Source: a virus
Reading direction: 5' to 3' (one strand)
DNA: 32,066 nucleotides
IMG/VR virus record: IMGVR_UViG_3300043468_000908
Location: 1 to 32,066 of that record
Below, in pieces: positions 23,695 to 30,903 of this stretch. The translations under genes and the position numbers were made by a program. How positions within the stretch are numbered: the first letter of the stretch is position 1; every line of letters starts with the position of its first letter. The notes below the pieces were generated by a model that was not told where the DNA came from, searched no databases, and saw only the letters and a list, made by a program, of their open reading frames with translations.

Positions 23695-23743
23695 CTAGGT
23701 AAATATCCTCAGATATTTTCCGGTGTCAACGGATGTTTTCCGA
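23695..23743 (-). promoter_or_regulatory. Promoter with two operators for the 60-residue/dCMP deaminase/PrtN operon
   Basis: Read on the minus strand, a perfect TTGACA (23729-23724) is followed after 16 bases by GATATT (23707-23702). The spacer is filled by the dyad that reads TCAGA-TATTT-TCCGG on the plus strand (23709-23723, two mismatches). A second dyad, ACGGA-TGTTT-TCCGA (23729-23743, one mismatch), abuts the -35. A half-site lies at the presumed start near 23690. The two adjacent dyads would allow cooperative binding. The sequence elements are direct observations; regulation is inferred. Confidence 0.6.
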
Positions 23744-23801
23744 TGCTAAAAATATTACACAGTCTGAATAAAAGAACAAATATAGAACATATTGGATGTG
23801 G

Positions 23802-23838
23802 AAAAACCTGTGGCGCTGTGGATAACGCTCACAGGTTT
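23802..23838 (-). terminator. Intrinsic terminator of the repressor gene
   Basis: On the minus strand AAACCTGTG (23838-23830) pairs perfectly with CACAGGTTT (23812-23804). The inner bases GCG/CGC extend the stem with one bulge, and the T run reaches five. It begins eight bases after the repressor stop. The loop contains TTATCCACA, a perfect match to the DnaA box, which may be coincidence. Confidence 0.65.
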
Positions 23839-23846
23839 AAGAAAAC

Positions 23847-24395
23847 TCAGGCTTTATCGTAGTTGAGAATAAACCAAACGTCTTCTTGATCTGATAGTTT
23901 AGCCTTTTTTAACCATACTAAAATATGTGAACGGCCAGCAAATGCGGCGAGGTATGGGTTATTCGCCTCAAACAATGACGGATCAACGATGAAACCTTTG
24001 GCTGTAATTCCATTATCGATAATGGAACACGACCCGTTCATGATGTCTAAGCCCGCAAACATTACGCGGCGCTTTTCTATCTCCCCGACGCTCTTCACCT
24101 TTGAGAAGTTAATGCCTGTCCGTTCGAGGATCGTGCGTTCTAATGACTGATCCGACATTCTGAAAACGTCATGACCATTGCCGTCATCGAGACCCAGCAA
24201 CCAGTCATCGGACACTTTGAATATGCTCGAAAGTTTCTCAATGTCCTGCATTTTTAAGGATTTTTGCTTCTTTGTAACGAGGAAAGCGTGCATAAATCCA
24301 TCGCTGTGACCCAGCTCTCTTGATAGAGCGGCCATGTTGGCGCCTGTCTCTTCAATCTTTTGCTGCACTCGCTCGCGAATGGTATCCCAACGCAT
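23847..24395 (-). CDS. XRE-family repressor-like regulator
   Basis: 182 residues from the ATG at 24395, preferred over the GTG at 24422 because GGAG lies seven bases upstream. Residues 1-60 form a Cro/CI-type helix-turn-helix domain (RVQQKIEETGANMAALSREL, then HSDGFMHAFL, IEKLSSIFKVSDDWLLGL). The C-terminal 110 residues do not show an obvious S24/LexA Ser-Lys protease pair. It may therefore be a non-cleavable or differently induced repressor. It is transcribed away from the early operon and its Cro-like first gene, the classic immunity arrangement. By eye it is more AT-rich than its neighbours, including AT-rich codons, suggesting a different origin. It is the best candidate to bind the TCGGA-N5-TCCGA sites. 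Confidence 0.75.
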   Translation of the reverse strand: MRWDTIRERVQQKIEETGANMAALSRELGHSDGFMHAFLVTKKQKSLKMQDIEKLSSIFKVSDDWLLGLDDGNGHDVFRMSDQSLERTILERTGINFSKVKSVGEIEKRRVMFAGLDIMNGSCSIIDNGITAKGFIVDPSLFEANNPYLAAFAGRSHILVWLKKAKLSDQEDVWFILNYDKA

Positions 24396-24491
24396 GATAC
24401 GCTCCGGCTTGTTGCAATGCACAATCGTTAATGTCTGCCCGCATCAAATAGGATCGCTCGGAAAATATCAACAAAAATTTCCGCAGGTGGC

Positions 24492-24527
24492 TTGACGGAA
24501 TAGGATGGATCGGAGATTATCCGATTC
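24492..24527 (+). promoter_or_regulatory. Early promoter with perfect operator over the -10; probably leaderless
   Basis: TTGACG (24492-24497), 17 bases, and GATTAT (24515-24520) make a strong sigma-70 match. The perfect dyad ATCGGA-GATTA-TCCGAT (24509-24525) is centred on the -10. Transcription should begin about seven bases beyond 24520, at or next to the ATG at 24528, so the first gene would be read from a leaderless or nearly leaderless mRNA. Weaker half-sites lie nearby (TCGGA at 24458, TTTCCG at 24478). Confidence 0.7.
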
Positions 24528-24785
24528 ATGGAAGCTCAACTCCGACACAATCTGACCAGGCTTGGCGAGCGCTACGCCGCTGCCGAGGATTGCAAACTTA
24601 GCCGCGTCGCCCGTCTTGCAACCGGCGATAGCGATTTCTTCGATCGCATCCAGCGCTCGACATTTACGGCCAGAACCTATGACCGAACCGTAAAATGGTT
24701 TGAGCGCAACTGGCCGGAAGGCACGCCCTGGCCGTCTGACGTCCCCCGCATCAATAAATCTGCCCGCCTCTCCGAGGTCGGCTAA
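24528..24785 (+). CDS. Small Cro-like regulator, first gene of the early operon
   Basis: 85 residues. The helical pattern (LTRLGERYAAAEDCKLSRVARLATGDSDFFDRIQRS, then FTARTYDRTVKWFERNWPEG) resembles small phage DNA-binding proteins of alphaproteobacteria. In these a helix-turn-helix is followed by a conserved WF-x-x-NWP ending. The family name is not certain to me. It is divergent from the repressor and directly under the operator-bearing promoter, so a Cro-type role is likely. There is no Shine-Dalgarno at normal spacing, in line with a leaderless start. The stop overlaps the next ATG (TAATG). Confidence 0.65.
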   Translation: MEAQLRHNLTRLGERYAAAEDCKLSRVARLATGDSDFFDRIQRSTFTARTYDRTVKWFERNWPEGTPWPSDVPRINKSARLSEVG

Positions 24786-25186
24786 TGCGCCAGACAACGA
24801 CGCGCTCGCGCGCCTCTTCTGCGGAAGACGCAATTCAGGCGGAGATCATCGGCCTGCTTAAGGTCGCGTCGATCCACGACCTTATCTATTTCCACCCCGC
24901 CAACGGGGGAAAGCGCCCGATCAGCACAGCGCGCCGTCTGAAAGACATCGGCGTCGTCGCCGGCGTTCCCGATCTCGTCATGATCCACCCCGAAACGGGC
25001 GTGACCTACTTTGTCGAGGTCAAGACTGACAAGGGCTCCCTTTCCAAAGAGCAGCGCGCCTTTCGCGACCGTTGCCTGTCACTCGGCCATCCGTGGGCGC
25101 TAGTCCGCTCGCGCGACCAGTTCCAGGACGTCGCGACCGAATGGGGCCTGCTGCGCATAACAAAGAAGATCGGGAGGGCGGCATGA
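24785..25186 (+). CDS. VRR-NUC domain nuclease
   Basis: 133 residues with the virus-type replication-repair nuclease core: HPANGGKR, GVVAGVPDL with D63, VEVKT with E78 and K80, then GSLSKEQ with Q90. This PD-(D/E)XK-type fold acts on branched or nicked DNA in phage recombination and replication. The domain fills the whole protein, as in stand-alone phage members. The ATG overlaps the previous stop and its own stop overlaps the next ATG, so it is translationally coupled within the early operon. Confidence 0.85.
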   Translation: MRQTTTRSRASSAEDAIQAEIIGLLKVASIHDLIYFHPANGGKRPISTARRLKDIGVVAGVPDLVMIHPETGVTYFVEVKTDKGSLSKEQRAFRDRCLSLGHPWALVRSRDQFQDVATEWGLLRITKKIGRAA

Positions 25187-25773
25187 AGATCGCCACCGGC
25201 TACGATCGAGCCAACCATGAATGGTATGTCGAGCCCGAGTATTGCACGGCCGCGCTTTTAAGCGTCGAATTTTTCGACGGCGTGACTCTCGATCCCGCTT
25301 GCGGTCAGGGCAACATCGTCAAGACGCTGCGCGCGGCCGGCGTCAATGCGTTTGGCTCTGACATCGTGCAGCGCGTTGATTCCGAGCCTTGGTTTATCGG
25401 TGAAAGCGATTTTCTGACCAACACGGTCACTATTCCAATCGCGAACATCGTCTGCAACCCGCCGTTCTATCGCGCCAAAGGCACGGAGCTTTTCATCCGT
25501 CGCGCCTTGTCGATCGCAGCGCGCAAGGTCGCCATCTTCACCGATGTCAAATTCTTGGCTGGTCAAAGGCGGGCTCGCGGGCTTTTCACCGACATGCCGC
25601 CGGATCGTGTCTGGATCATCAACCCGCGACCGTCATGTCCGCCGGGTGAATATCTTCTCAACGGGGGAGAAGCCAAAAACGGGCAAGCCGATTGGTGTTG
25701 GCTCGTTTGGGATTTGGCCGGGTCCGCATGGAAAGGCCCGACACAGTTAGGTTGGTTGAAAGGAGAACAGTAA
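25183..25773 (+). CDS. Phage class I DNA methyltransferase, probably N6-adenine
   Basis: 196 residues from ATG 25183, with GGGAGG just upstream. The S-adenosylmethionine-binding motif is LDPACGQGN (DPACGQG at 37-43) and the catalytic motif is NPPF at 92-95, typical of N6-adenine methyltransferases. The protein is short and has no visible separate target-recognition domain, so specificity cannot be predicted. It probably modifies phage DNA to resist host restriction or mark replicated DNA. It complements the methyltransferase domain in the giant virion protein. TAATG coupling links it to the next gene. Confidence 0.8.
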   Translation: MKIATGYDRANHEWYVEPEYCTAALLSVEFFDGVTLDPACGQGNIVKTLRAAGVNAFGSDIVQRVDSEPWFIGESDFLTNTVTIPIANIVCNPPFYRAKGTELFIRRALSIAARKVAIFTDVKFLAGQRRARGLFTDMPPDRVWIINPRPSCPPGEYLLNGGEAKNGQADWCWLVWDLAGSAWKGPTQLGWLKGEQ

Positions 25774-26585
25774 TGGCGATTTCACTTGATTCACTTCGGA
25801 TGGTGCGAGCCGACCAGGCGCCGCGCATCTTAGTCTACGGTCCGCCTGGCATCGGCAAGACGACGCTAGCGTCAGAGTTTCCTGATGCGGTTTTCTTGCA
25901 GGTCGAGGAAGGCACGCCGGGCGGTGTTGAGCTTGCCTCGTTTGGTCTGCTGAAAACCTATGGCGACGTCATGAAGGCCATTGGCCTGATTTACGACAAT
26001 CAGCTTAATTTCCGCACGGTCGTCATCGACTCGATCACGGCCATGCAGCGCCTTGTCTTTGCCGAAACCTGCGAGCGCGGCGACGAGAAGGGCAACCGCA
26101 AAACCAACATCGAGGATTTCGGCTACGGCAAGGGCTACGTCTATGCGCAGCGCATTTGGCAGGAGCTTTTGGACGCGCTGAACATGCTGCGCACCGACAA
26201 GGGAATGACGATTATCCTGATCGCCCATTCCAAGATCGAGCGCTTCGATGATCCGGAGAGCGTTTCCTATGACCGTTATGAGATCGACCTTCACGACAAG
26301 TCGAAGGGCGCGATCGAACGGGACATGGACGCCATTCTCCTGATGAAGAGCCCCGTCACCGTCCAGAAGGAGGAACAGGGCTTCAATAAGGAGCGCGCAC
26401 TTGCGACCGGCGGGGCGCAGCGCTGGGTGCATGCGGTCGCCCGCCCGGCCTTCACGGCGAAGAACCGCTACAAAATTCCGGACAAGTTTCTTTACACCGA
26501 GGGCAAGGGCTACGCCGAATTAGCCAAATACCTCCCGGCGCAAAAGGCGACCGACACGGAACAGACGCGCGACGAAGCCGCGTGA
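25773..26585 (+). CDS. Sak4-like RecA-fold ATPase (phage recombinase)
   Basis: 270 residues from the ATG at 25773, chosen because it overlaps the preceding stop and has AGGAGA upstream; a longer in-frame start at 25692 lies inside the methyltransferase gene. Walker A is GPPGIGKTT (23-31). Walker B is probably the hydrophobic strand VVIDSI, and IILIAHSK is a sensor-like strand. This matches the AAA_24/Sak4 group of phage single-strand annealing ATPases, which work with a phage SSB. The next gene encodes the DUF669 protein that commonly accompanies Sak4, supporting the assignment. Confidence 0.8.
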   Translation: MAISLDSLRMVRADQAPRILVYGPPGIGKTTLASEFPDAVFLQVEEGTPGGVELASFGLLKTYGDVMKAIGLIYDNQLNFRTVVIDSITAMQRLVFAETCERGDEKGNRKTNIEDFGYGKGYVYAQRIWQELLDALNMLRTDKGMTIILIAHSKIERFDDPESVSYDRYEIDLHDKSKGAIERDMDAILLMKSPVTVQKEEQGFNKERALATGGAQRWVHAVARPAFTAKNRYKIPDKFLYTEGKGYAELAKYLPAQKATDTEQTRDEAA

Positions 26586-26614
26586 TCCCTCATAATCTGA
26601 TTGGAGTTTGAACA

Positions 26615-27136
26615 ATGGCTAATCTCGGTGAAACCTTTGACACGGAACAGATGGACCTCGGCGACGACCTGCTGCCGCCTGGCGAGTATTTCGCCCAAGC
26701 GATCGAGGCCGAGCTAAAGGACACGCAAAGCGGCGGCACGATGCTGACCTTCACCTTTGAAATTCTCGACGGTGATTTTCAGGGACGGCGCATTTGGGAA
26801 CGTCTGAATTACATCAACAACAATGAAATGGCGCAGCGCATCGCCCGCCGGGAAATGGGCCGCTTCGCTATGGCGATTGGTCTCAACACCTTCTCGGACA
26901 CGGAAGATTTCCTGTTCAAGCCGGTTCGCATCGACGTCGCGATCCGCAAGGACAAGAACGGGCAATATCCTGACCAGAATGGCATCAAGAAATACTTGCC
27001 GGTCGATGGCGCTCCCGCGCCCCAGGTTGCGACTAACGCATCACCGTCTCGCCCGGCCAGCAACGCCAACAGCGCTGCCCCTTCCCAGCAGCGCGCTGCG
27101 GCTGGTGTCGGTTCCCGACCCTGGGACCGTCGCTGA
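26615..27136 (+). CDS. DUF669-family protein, likely single-strand DNA-binding partner
   Basis: 173 residues. The sequence has the DUF669 pattern: an N-terminal LPPGEYFAQAIEAELKDTQSGGTML, then EILDGDFQGRRIWERLNY, a helix with IARREMGRFAMAIG, and FKPVRIDVAIRKDKNGQYPDQNGIKKY. An Ala/Ser/Pro-rich flexible tail ends in RPWDRR. DUF669 proteins are placed beside Sak4/RecA-like recombinases in phage replication modules. A disordered tail with a short conserved tip is how SSB-type proteins recruit partners. The SSB role is inference from family context. Confidence 0.8.
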   Translation: MANLGETFDTEQMDLGDDLLPPGEYFAQAIEAELKDTQSGGTMLTFTFEILDGDFQGRRIWERLNYINNNEMAQRIARREMGRFAMAIGLNTFSDTEDFLFKPVRIDVAIRKDKNGQYPDQNGIKKYLPVDGAPAPQVATNASPSRPASNANSAAPSQQRAAAGVGSRPWDRR

Positions 27137-27148
27137 CGTAGCAAACTA

Positions 27149-27185
27149 GGCGTCCGGCTTATCCAGCACCCGTAGGTCGGACGCC
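27149..27185 (+). promoter_or_regulatory. Stem-loop between the DUF669 gene and the next early gene
   Basis: GGCGTCCG (27149-27156) and CGGACGCC (27178-27185) are a perfect 8-bp inverted repeat with a 21-base loop, just after the DUF669 stop. The T-poor sequence after it (ACTTTCTTC) makes a strong terminator unlikely. It may be an mRNA-processing or stability element, or a partial attenuator. The 94-base gap is the longest in the early operon, and no clear promoter was seen in it. Confidence 0.45.
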
Positions 27186-27230
27186 ACTTTCTTCATTCAA
27201 TGTCTTTGGACGTCGCAACAGGAGTTCGCG

Positions 27231-27719
27231 ATGAACGCTCTCACTACGCCTGAAACTGGCCATAACAACCCGCCTTCAAGCCTCATTATTGCAGCCGAAG
27301 AAGCGATCGACGGCATCAAAAGCTATCTCAAAAACAACGAGACGATCACGAACGTCCCCGAGGCGAACCGTTATCTCGACGCCGCCAAGGACATCATTGA
27401 CGAGCTGGAAGAAGCGCGAGACGCCCTGGTCCGCCCTCACAACACGATCGTTAAGAATATTAATTCCGAGTTTCGTTCGGTTCGCGATCCGCTTGAGAAG
27501 CTGCGCGACGAGCTGAAAGCGCGCCTGATAAAGGCCGGCGAGTCGATCCGGACAGGCGAGACTTTGCAGATCACGGACGCGCAAAAGCTTTTCACCGCGA
27601 TCCTCAAGGAACGCAACGGCATCCTGACAGAAAAGCTCGCCGACGCCCTGAAAATGGCGGCGCGCGATTATCGCAAGCTCAAGGGCGAATTGCCTCCCGG
27701 AATCGTCGTCGTTCAGTGA
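27231..27719 (+). CDS. Coiled-coil protein of the phage replication operon, unknown function
   Basis: 162 residues with AGGAG eight bases before the ATG. The start GHNNPPSSL is a short motif I have seen at the N-termini of several phage early proteins. The rest is almost entirely helical, with heptads (YLDAAKDIIDELEEARDAL, VRDPLEKLRDELKARLIKAG), and ends in a hydrophobic PPGIVVVQ tail. No enzymatic motif is visible. It sits between the DUF669 and PD-(D/E)XK genes, so it may belong to the recombination or replication complex, perhaps as a nuclease modulator. That is inference. Confidence 0.6.
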   Translation: MNALTTPETGHNNPPSSLIIAAEEAIDGIKSYLKNNETITNVPEANRYLDAAKDIIDELEEARDALVRPHNTIVKNINSEFRSVRDPLEKLRDELKARLIKAGESIRTGETLQITDAQKLFTAILKERNGILTEKLADALKMAARDYRKLKGELPPGIVVVQ

Positions 27720-27728
27720 GTTCGAGCC

Positions 27729-28682
27729 ATGGTCGCTCTCAAAATGGAATCCGATACGGTCCAAGCCATCTATACGGCTTACGCCTCCGCTCATGACGAG
27801 GACGAGCGCACCTATTTGGGCGCGTCAATCATCGGCGAAGAGTGCTGGCGCAAGCTCTGGTATGGCTTCCGCTGGGCGACCGTGCCCGAGCAATTCGACG
27901 GCCGCATGCTGCGCCTCTTTCAAACGGGCCACCGAGAAGAGGCGCGCATCATCGACGACCTGCGCCGTTCTAGCGTCGAGGTCTGGGAAACTGATCCGGA
28001 GACCGGCGGTCAATTCGCCGTCTCCGAGGTCGGAGGCCATTTCAAAGGCCACGCTGACGGCATTGCCATTGGCGTCAAGGAAGCGCCGAAAACGCCTCAC
28101 TTGCTGGAAGTGAAAACGCACAACGCCAAGAGCTTTAAGAAGCTCCTGGCCGAGGGCGTGCGCATGACCAAGCCGCTCCATTACGCGCAGATGCAGACAT
28201 ACATGCACCTGCTTTCCCTCACGCGGGCGCTTTATGTCGCGCATGGCAAGGACGACGACGCCCTCTATGCCGAGCGCGTCGAATACGATTCGGTTTACGC
28301 GGCCCAGATCGTCGCCAAGGCGCAATCGATCATCACGGCCGCCCGTCCGCCGCAAAAGCTACACGAAGACCCGACGCGGAAAATGGCGTTTGGCTGCGTC
28401 TACTGCCCTGCCCTGTCCGTTTGCCACCAGGGAGCATGGCCGAGGCGAAATTGCCGGACCTGCATCGAGGCGACGCCGAAGCTCGACGGCGATGGACGCT
28501 GGTTCTGCGAGCATCACAAGCAAGACCTGACCAAAGAAGATCAAAAGCAGGGGTGCAAGGCTCATCGCCTGATCCCTGAATTAGTGAACGGCGAACAGGT
28601 CGATTGCGATCCGGAAAAGCGAACGATCGTTTACGCCATGAATGACGGCTCAACATGGGTGGATGGTGAGAATCATGAGTGA
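27729..28682 (+). CDS. PD-(D/E)XK nuclease (RecB/Cas4-like)
   Basis: 317 residues. The nuclease core shows FQTGHREEARI with H68, GHADG with D110, and LLEVKTHN with E127 and K129, followed by a helix with YAQMQTYMH, the usual Q-x-x-x-Y motif of RecB-type nucleases. A Cys-rich C-terminal part (CVYCPALSVC, then CRTC and CEHH) could bind zinc or an iron-sulphur cluster, as in Cas4/AddB-like enzymes. It probably resects DNA ends for the Sak4/DUF669 recombination pathway. The next gene begins inside its last codons. Confidence 0.8.
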   Translation: MVALKMESDTVQAIYTAYASAHDEDERTYLGASIIGEECWRKLWYGFRWATVPEQFDGRMLRLFQTGHREEARIIDDLRRSSVEVWETDPETGGQFAVSEVGGHFKGHADGIAIGVKEAPKTPHLLEVKTHNAKSFKKLLAEGVRMTKPLHYAQMQTYMHLLSLTRALYVAHGKDDDALYAERVEYDSVYAAQIVAKAQSIITAARPPQKLHEDPTRKMAFGCVYCPALSVCHQGAWPRRNCRTCIEATPKLDGDGRWFCEHHKQDLTKEDQKQGCKAHRLIPELVNGEQVDCDPEKRTIVYAMNDGSTWVDGENHE

Positions 28683-28863
28683 TTGGGTAGAGCGCGCGCG
28701 CGAATTGAGAGAACGCGGAAACTCATGGCCAGTTGTGGCTCGCATCGTCGGTCGGTCTGAAATGCAAGTGCGCTATGCGCTAAACGCTGATTTGCGGGCC
28801 AGGATTAAGCTTTGGAGCAAGATCAAACGCGAGAACATGAAGGCGCAGAAATATGACTCTTGA
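28675..28863 (+). CDS. Small HTH-like basic protein
   Basis: 62 residues from the ATG at 28675, which overlaps the nuclease gene by eight bases and has GGTGAG just before it. The core WPVVARIVGRSEMQVRYALN has the spacing of a helix-turn-helix of the resolvase/sigma-like type, and the rest is basic (KLWSKIKRENMKAQK). It may bind DNA near the replication region or assist the helicase encoded next. No family is recognised. The stop lies inside the next gene, an 11-base overlap. Confidence 0.55.
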   Translation: MSDWVERARELRERGNSWPVVARIVGRSEMQVRYALNADLRARIKLWSKIKRENMKAQKYDS

Positions 28864-30529
28864 CCTCCGGCCCTATCAACGCGCGGCGCTCGACGGCCTG
28901 TATGATTTTTGGAAAACAGGCGGAGGCAATGGTCTGATCGTATTGCCGACGGGCGCCGGAAAGTCGCTCGTCATCGCAAAGCTTTGCCAAGAGGTTTTGG
29001 CGACCTATCCAGACATGCGCATCGGAATTGTCACGCACGTCAAGGAGCTGGTCAGCCAAAACGCCCAGGAGCTTTTGCGCGCCTGGCCTGGTTCGCCCGT
29101 CGGCATCTATTCCGCTGGTCTCGGACGCCGGGACACGCGCGCCAAGATCATGTTTATGGGCATCCAGTCCGTTTACAACAAAGGCGATCGTCTGGGCGAT
29201 TTCGATATGCTGCTGATCGACGAGTGCCACCTGATCCCGCGCTCGTCGGCGACCATGTATGGCAAGTTTCTTGATTCATGCAAAAGCCGCGTGCGCGACA
29301 TGCGGATTGTCGGTCTCACGGCTACGCCTTATCGCCTGGATAGCGGCCGTCTTGATAAGGGCGATGAAGCGCTTTTCGACGAGGTTGTCTTTGAAGCCAA
29401 TGTCAGAGACCTGATCGAGGCCGGCTATCTCTCGCCGTTAATCTCGAAAGCCACCCTTGCCCAGATCGACACGAGCGGCTTGCACCGCCGCGCCGGCGAA
29501 TTTGTTCAATCCGAGCTTGACGAGCGCGCGCGCATCCCGTCGATCGTCGAGGCGGCCGTCGAGGAAATCGTCGCCGCGGGCCAGGATCGCGCCGGCTGGC
29601 TTATCTTCTGCACGGGCGTCGAGCATGCGGGCCAGGTGCGCGACGCGATCCGCCGGCACGACATCACTTGCGAGAGCGTTACGGGCGACACGCCGGCCGG
29701 CGAGCGCGACAGCATTATTCGCCGCTACAAGGAAGGCAAAATTCGTTGCCTCACATCGGTAGGCGTTTTGACGACGGGCTTTAATGCCCCGCACGTTGAT
29801 CTTCTCGCCATGCTGCGCCCTACCCTATCGACCGGGCTTTACGTCCAGATGGTCGGCCGCGCCTTCCGTCTTGCGCCTGGCAAAGCCAACGCCCTCATTC
29901 TCGATTTCGCCGGCAATGTCGTCCGGCATGGTCCCGTTGACGCCATCAAGCCCAGGCGAACGGGCGCCGGCGCGTCCTCGGAAGACGAACGCGGCGATGG
30001 CCAAGAGCGCGTTATGGCGAAGGCTTGCCCGTCCTGCCATGTCTATGCGCCATTGAGCAAAATGGAGTGCGAGTGCGGCTATCGCTGGCCGGAGCCCCCG
30101 CCACGCCATGAGGCGCGCGCCGCTGATGACGCCCCGATCCTGACGACCGAGGCAGTCAAGCCAAAGCGCTTCGAGATCGAGAAGGTGACGTTTAACCGTC
30201 ACACCAAGCCTGGCTCGCCGGATTCAATGCGCGTCGAGTTCCATTCCCTTGCTACGTCCTTCGCGCAATGGGTCTGCTTCGAGCACCAGGGCTATGCGCG
30301 TCAGAAGGCGAGCCTTTGGTGGGGCAAGATGGGCGGCTCTCTACCTGCGCCAAAGACAGTCGAGGAAGCCCTAGATCGCGCCACGGACGAATTGAAAACC
30401 GTGGTCGGTGTCGAGGTACGCACGACCGGCAAATATCCGGAAATCATTTCGATGATCTTCGCCAAGAATGACGATCGCTCAACTCGATCGCGCGATTACG
30501 GCGTGCAGTCGTCGGAGGTTCCATTCTGA
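28853..30529 (+). CDS. DEAD/DEAH-box SF2 helicase with zinc ribbon
   Basis: 558 residues. The helicase motifs are clear: LRPYQRAAL (Q-like motif), PTGAGKS at 32-38, DECH at 123-126, TATP at 156-159, VGVLTTGFNAP, and QMVGRAFR at 332-339. The set is that of RecG/RadD-like and phage UvsW-like SF2 helicases. After the core, C392-X2-C395 and C406-X-C408 form a putative zinc ribbon, and a C-terminal domain of about 120 residues follows (VTFNRHTKPGSP, GYARQKASLWW) that resembles domains attached to phage helicases. It probably remodels recombination or replication forks. The stop overlaps the next ATG by one base. Confidence 0.88.
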   Translation: MTLDLRPYQRAALDGLYDFWKTGGGNGLIVLPTGAGKSLVIAKLCQEVLATYPDMRIGIVTHVKELVSQNAQELLRAWPGSPVGIYSAGLGRRDTRAKIMFMGIQSVYNKGDRLGDFDMLLIDECHLIPRSSATMYGKFLDSCKSRVRDMRIVGLTATPYRLDSGRLDKGDEALFDEVVFEANVRDLIEAGYLSPLISKATLAQIDTSGLHRRAGEFVQSELDERARIPSIVEAAVEEIVAAGQDRAGWLIFCTGVEHAGQVRDAIRRHDITCESVTGDTPAGERDSIIRRYKEGKIRCLTSVGVLTTGFNAPHVDLLAMLRPTLSTGLYVQMVGRAFRLAPGKANALILDFAGNVVRHGPVDAIKPRRTGAGASSEDERGDGQERVMAKACPSCHVYAPLSKMECECGYRWPEPPPRHEARAADDAPILTTEAVKPKRFEIEKVTFNRHTKPGSPDSMRVEFHSLATSFAQWVCFEHQGYARQKASLWWGKMGGSLPAPKTVEEALDRATDELKTVVGVEVRTTGKYPEIISMIFAKNDDRSTRSRDYGVQSSEVPF

Positions 30530-30903
30530 TGCGCAAGGTCATTTGCTCTACGGAAAAGGACAACTTTGGCGACGGTGGGATTTGCTGGTGCTGTAGGAAA
30601 CGCAGCGAAGGCATTGGCCACTATTACGGCGCGCGAAACAATCAGCGGATCGTCTGGTCCTGTTACGATCACATCAGGCTTGCAAAGAAGGCTACGACCA
30701 TGGCCCACAAAGAATATGACTTCTACGAGAACAAGTCGCTCGATGCAGCCGGCGAAGCCGCTGGCCAGTATCTCGACAAGATCGGCAAGACTGACATGGC
30801 TTCGCTCGATTTGCACGAATGGCGGAAATTCTGCCAGACGATGATCGACGCCTTTGGCGACGACCTCGCGAAACGTGTCTCTAGCCATGAGGCTCCATTC
30901 TAA
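30529..30903 (+). CDS. Small Cys-containing protein of the early operon, unknown function
   Basis: 124 residues. Near the N-terminus, GICWCCRKRSEGIGHYYG and later WSCYDH offer Cys/His ligands for one zinc site. The middle and C-terminus are acidic and helical (KEYDFYENKSLDAAGEAAGQYLDKIG, LHEWRKFCQTMIDAFGDDLAKRV). The ending SSHEAPF resembles the short acidic or aromatic tips through which phage proteins contact an SSB, and the helicase before it ends in a similar SSEVPF. The gene is coupled on both sides by one-base overlaps. I do not recognise the family with certainty. Confidence 0.6.
   Translation: MRKVICSTEKDNFGDGGICWCCRKRSEGIGHYYGARNNQRIVWSCYDHIRLAKKATTMAHKEYDFYENKSLDAAGEAAGQYLDKIGKTDMASLDLHEWRKFCQTMIDAFGDDLAKRVSSHEAPF

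Noticed and set aside
23797-23825. Two DnaA-box-like sequences as a replication origin
   Set aside because: One is imperfect and both lie within the repressor terminator hairpin. No cluster or AT-rich unwinding element is next to them, so an origin is not supported.
23629-23862. 77-codon plus-strand frame across the regulatory gap
   Set aside because: It runs through two operators, a promoter and the repressor terminator, has no ribosome site and has no protein-like pattern.
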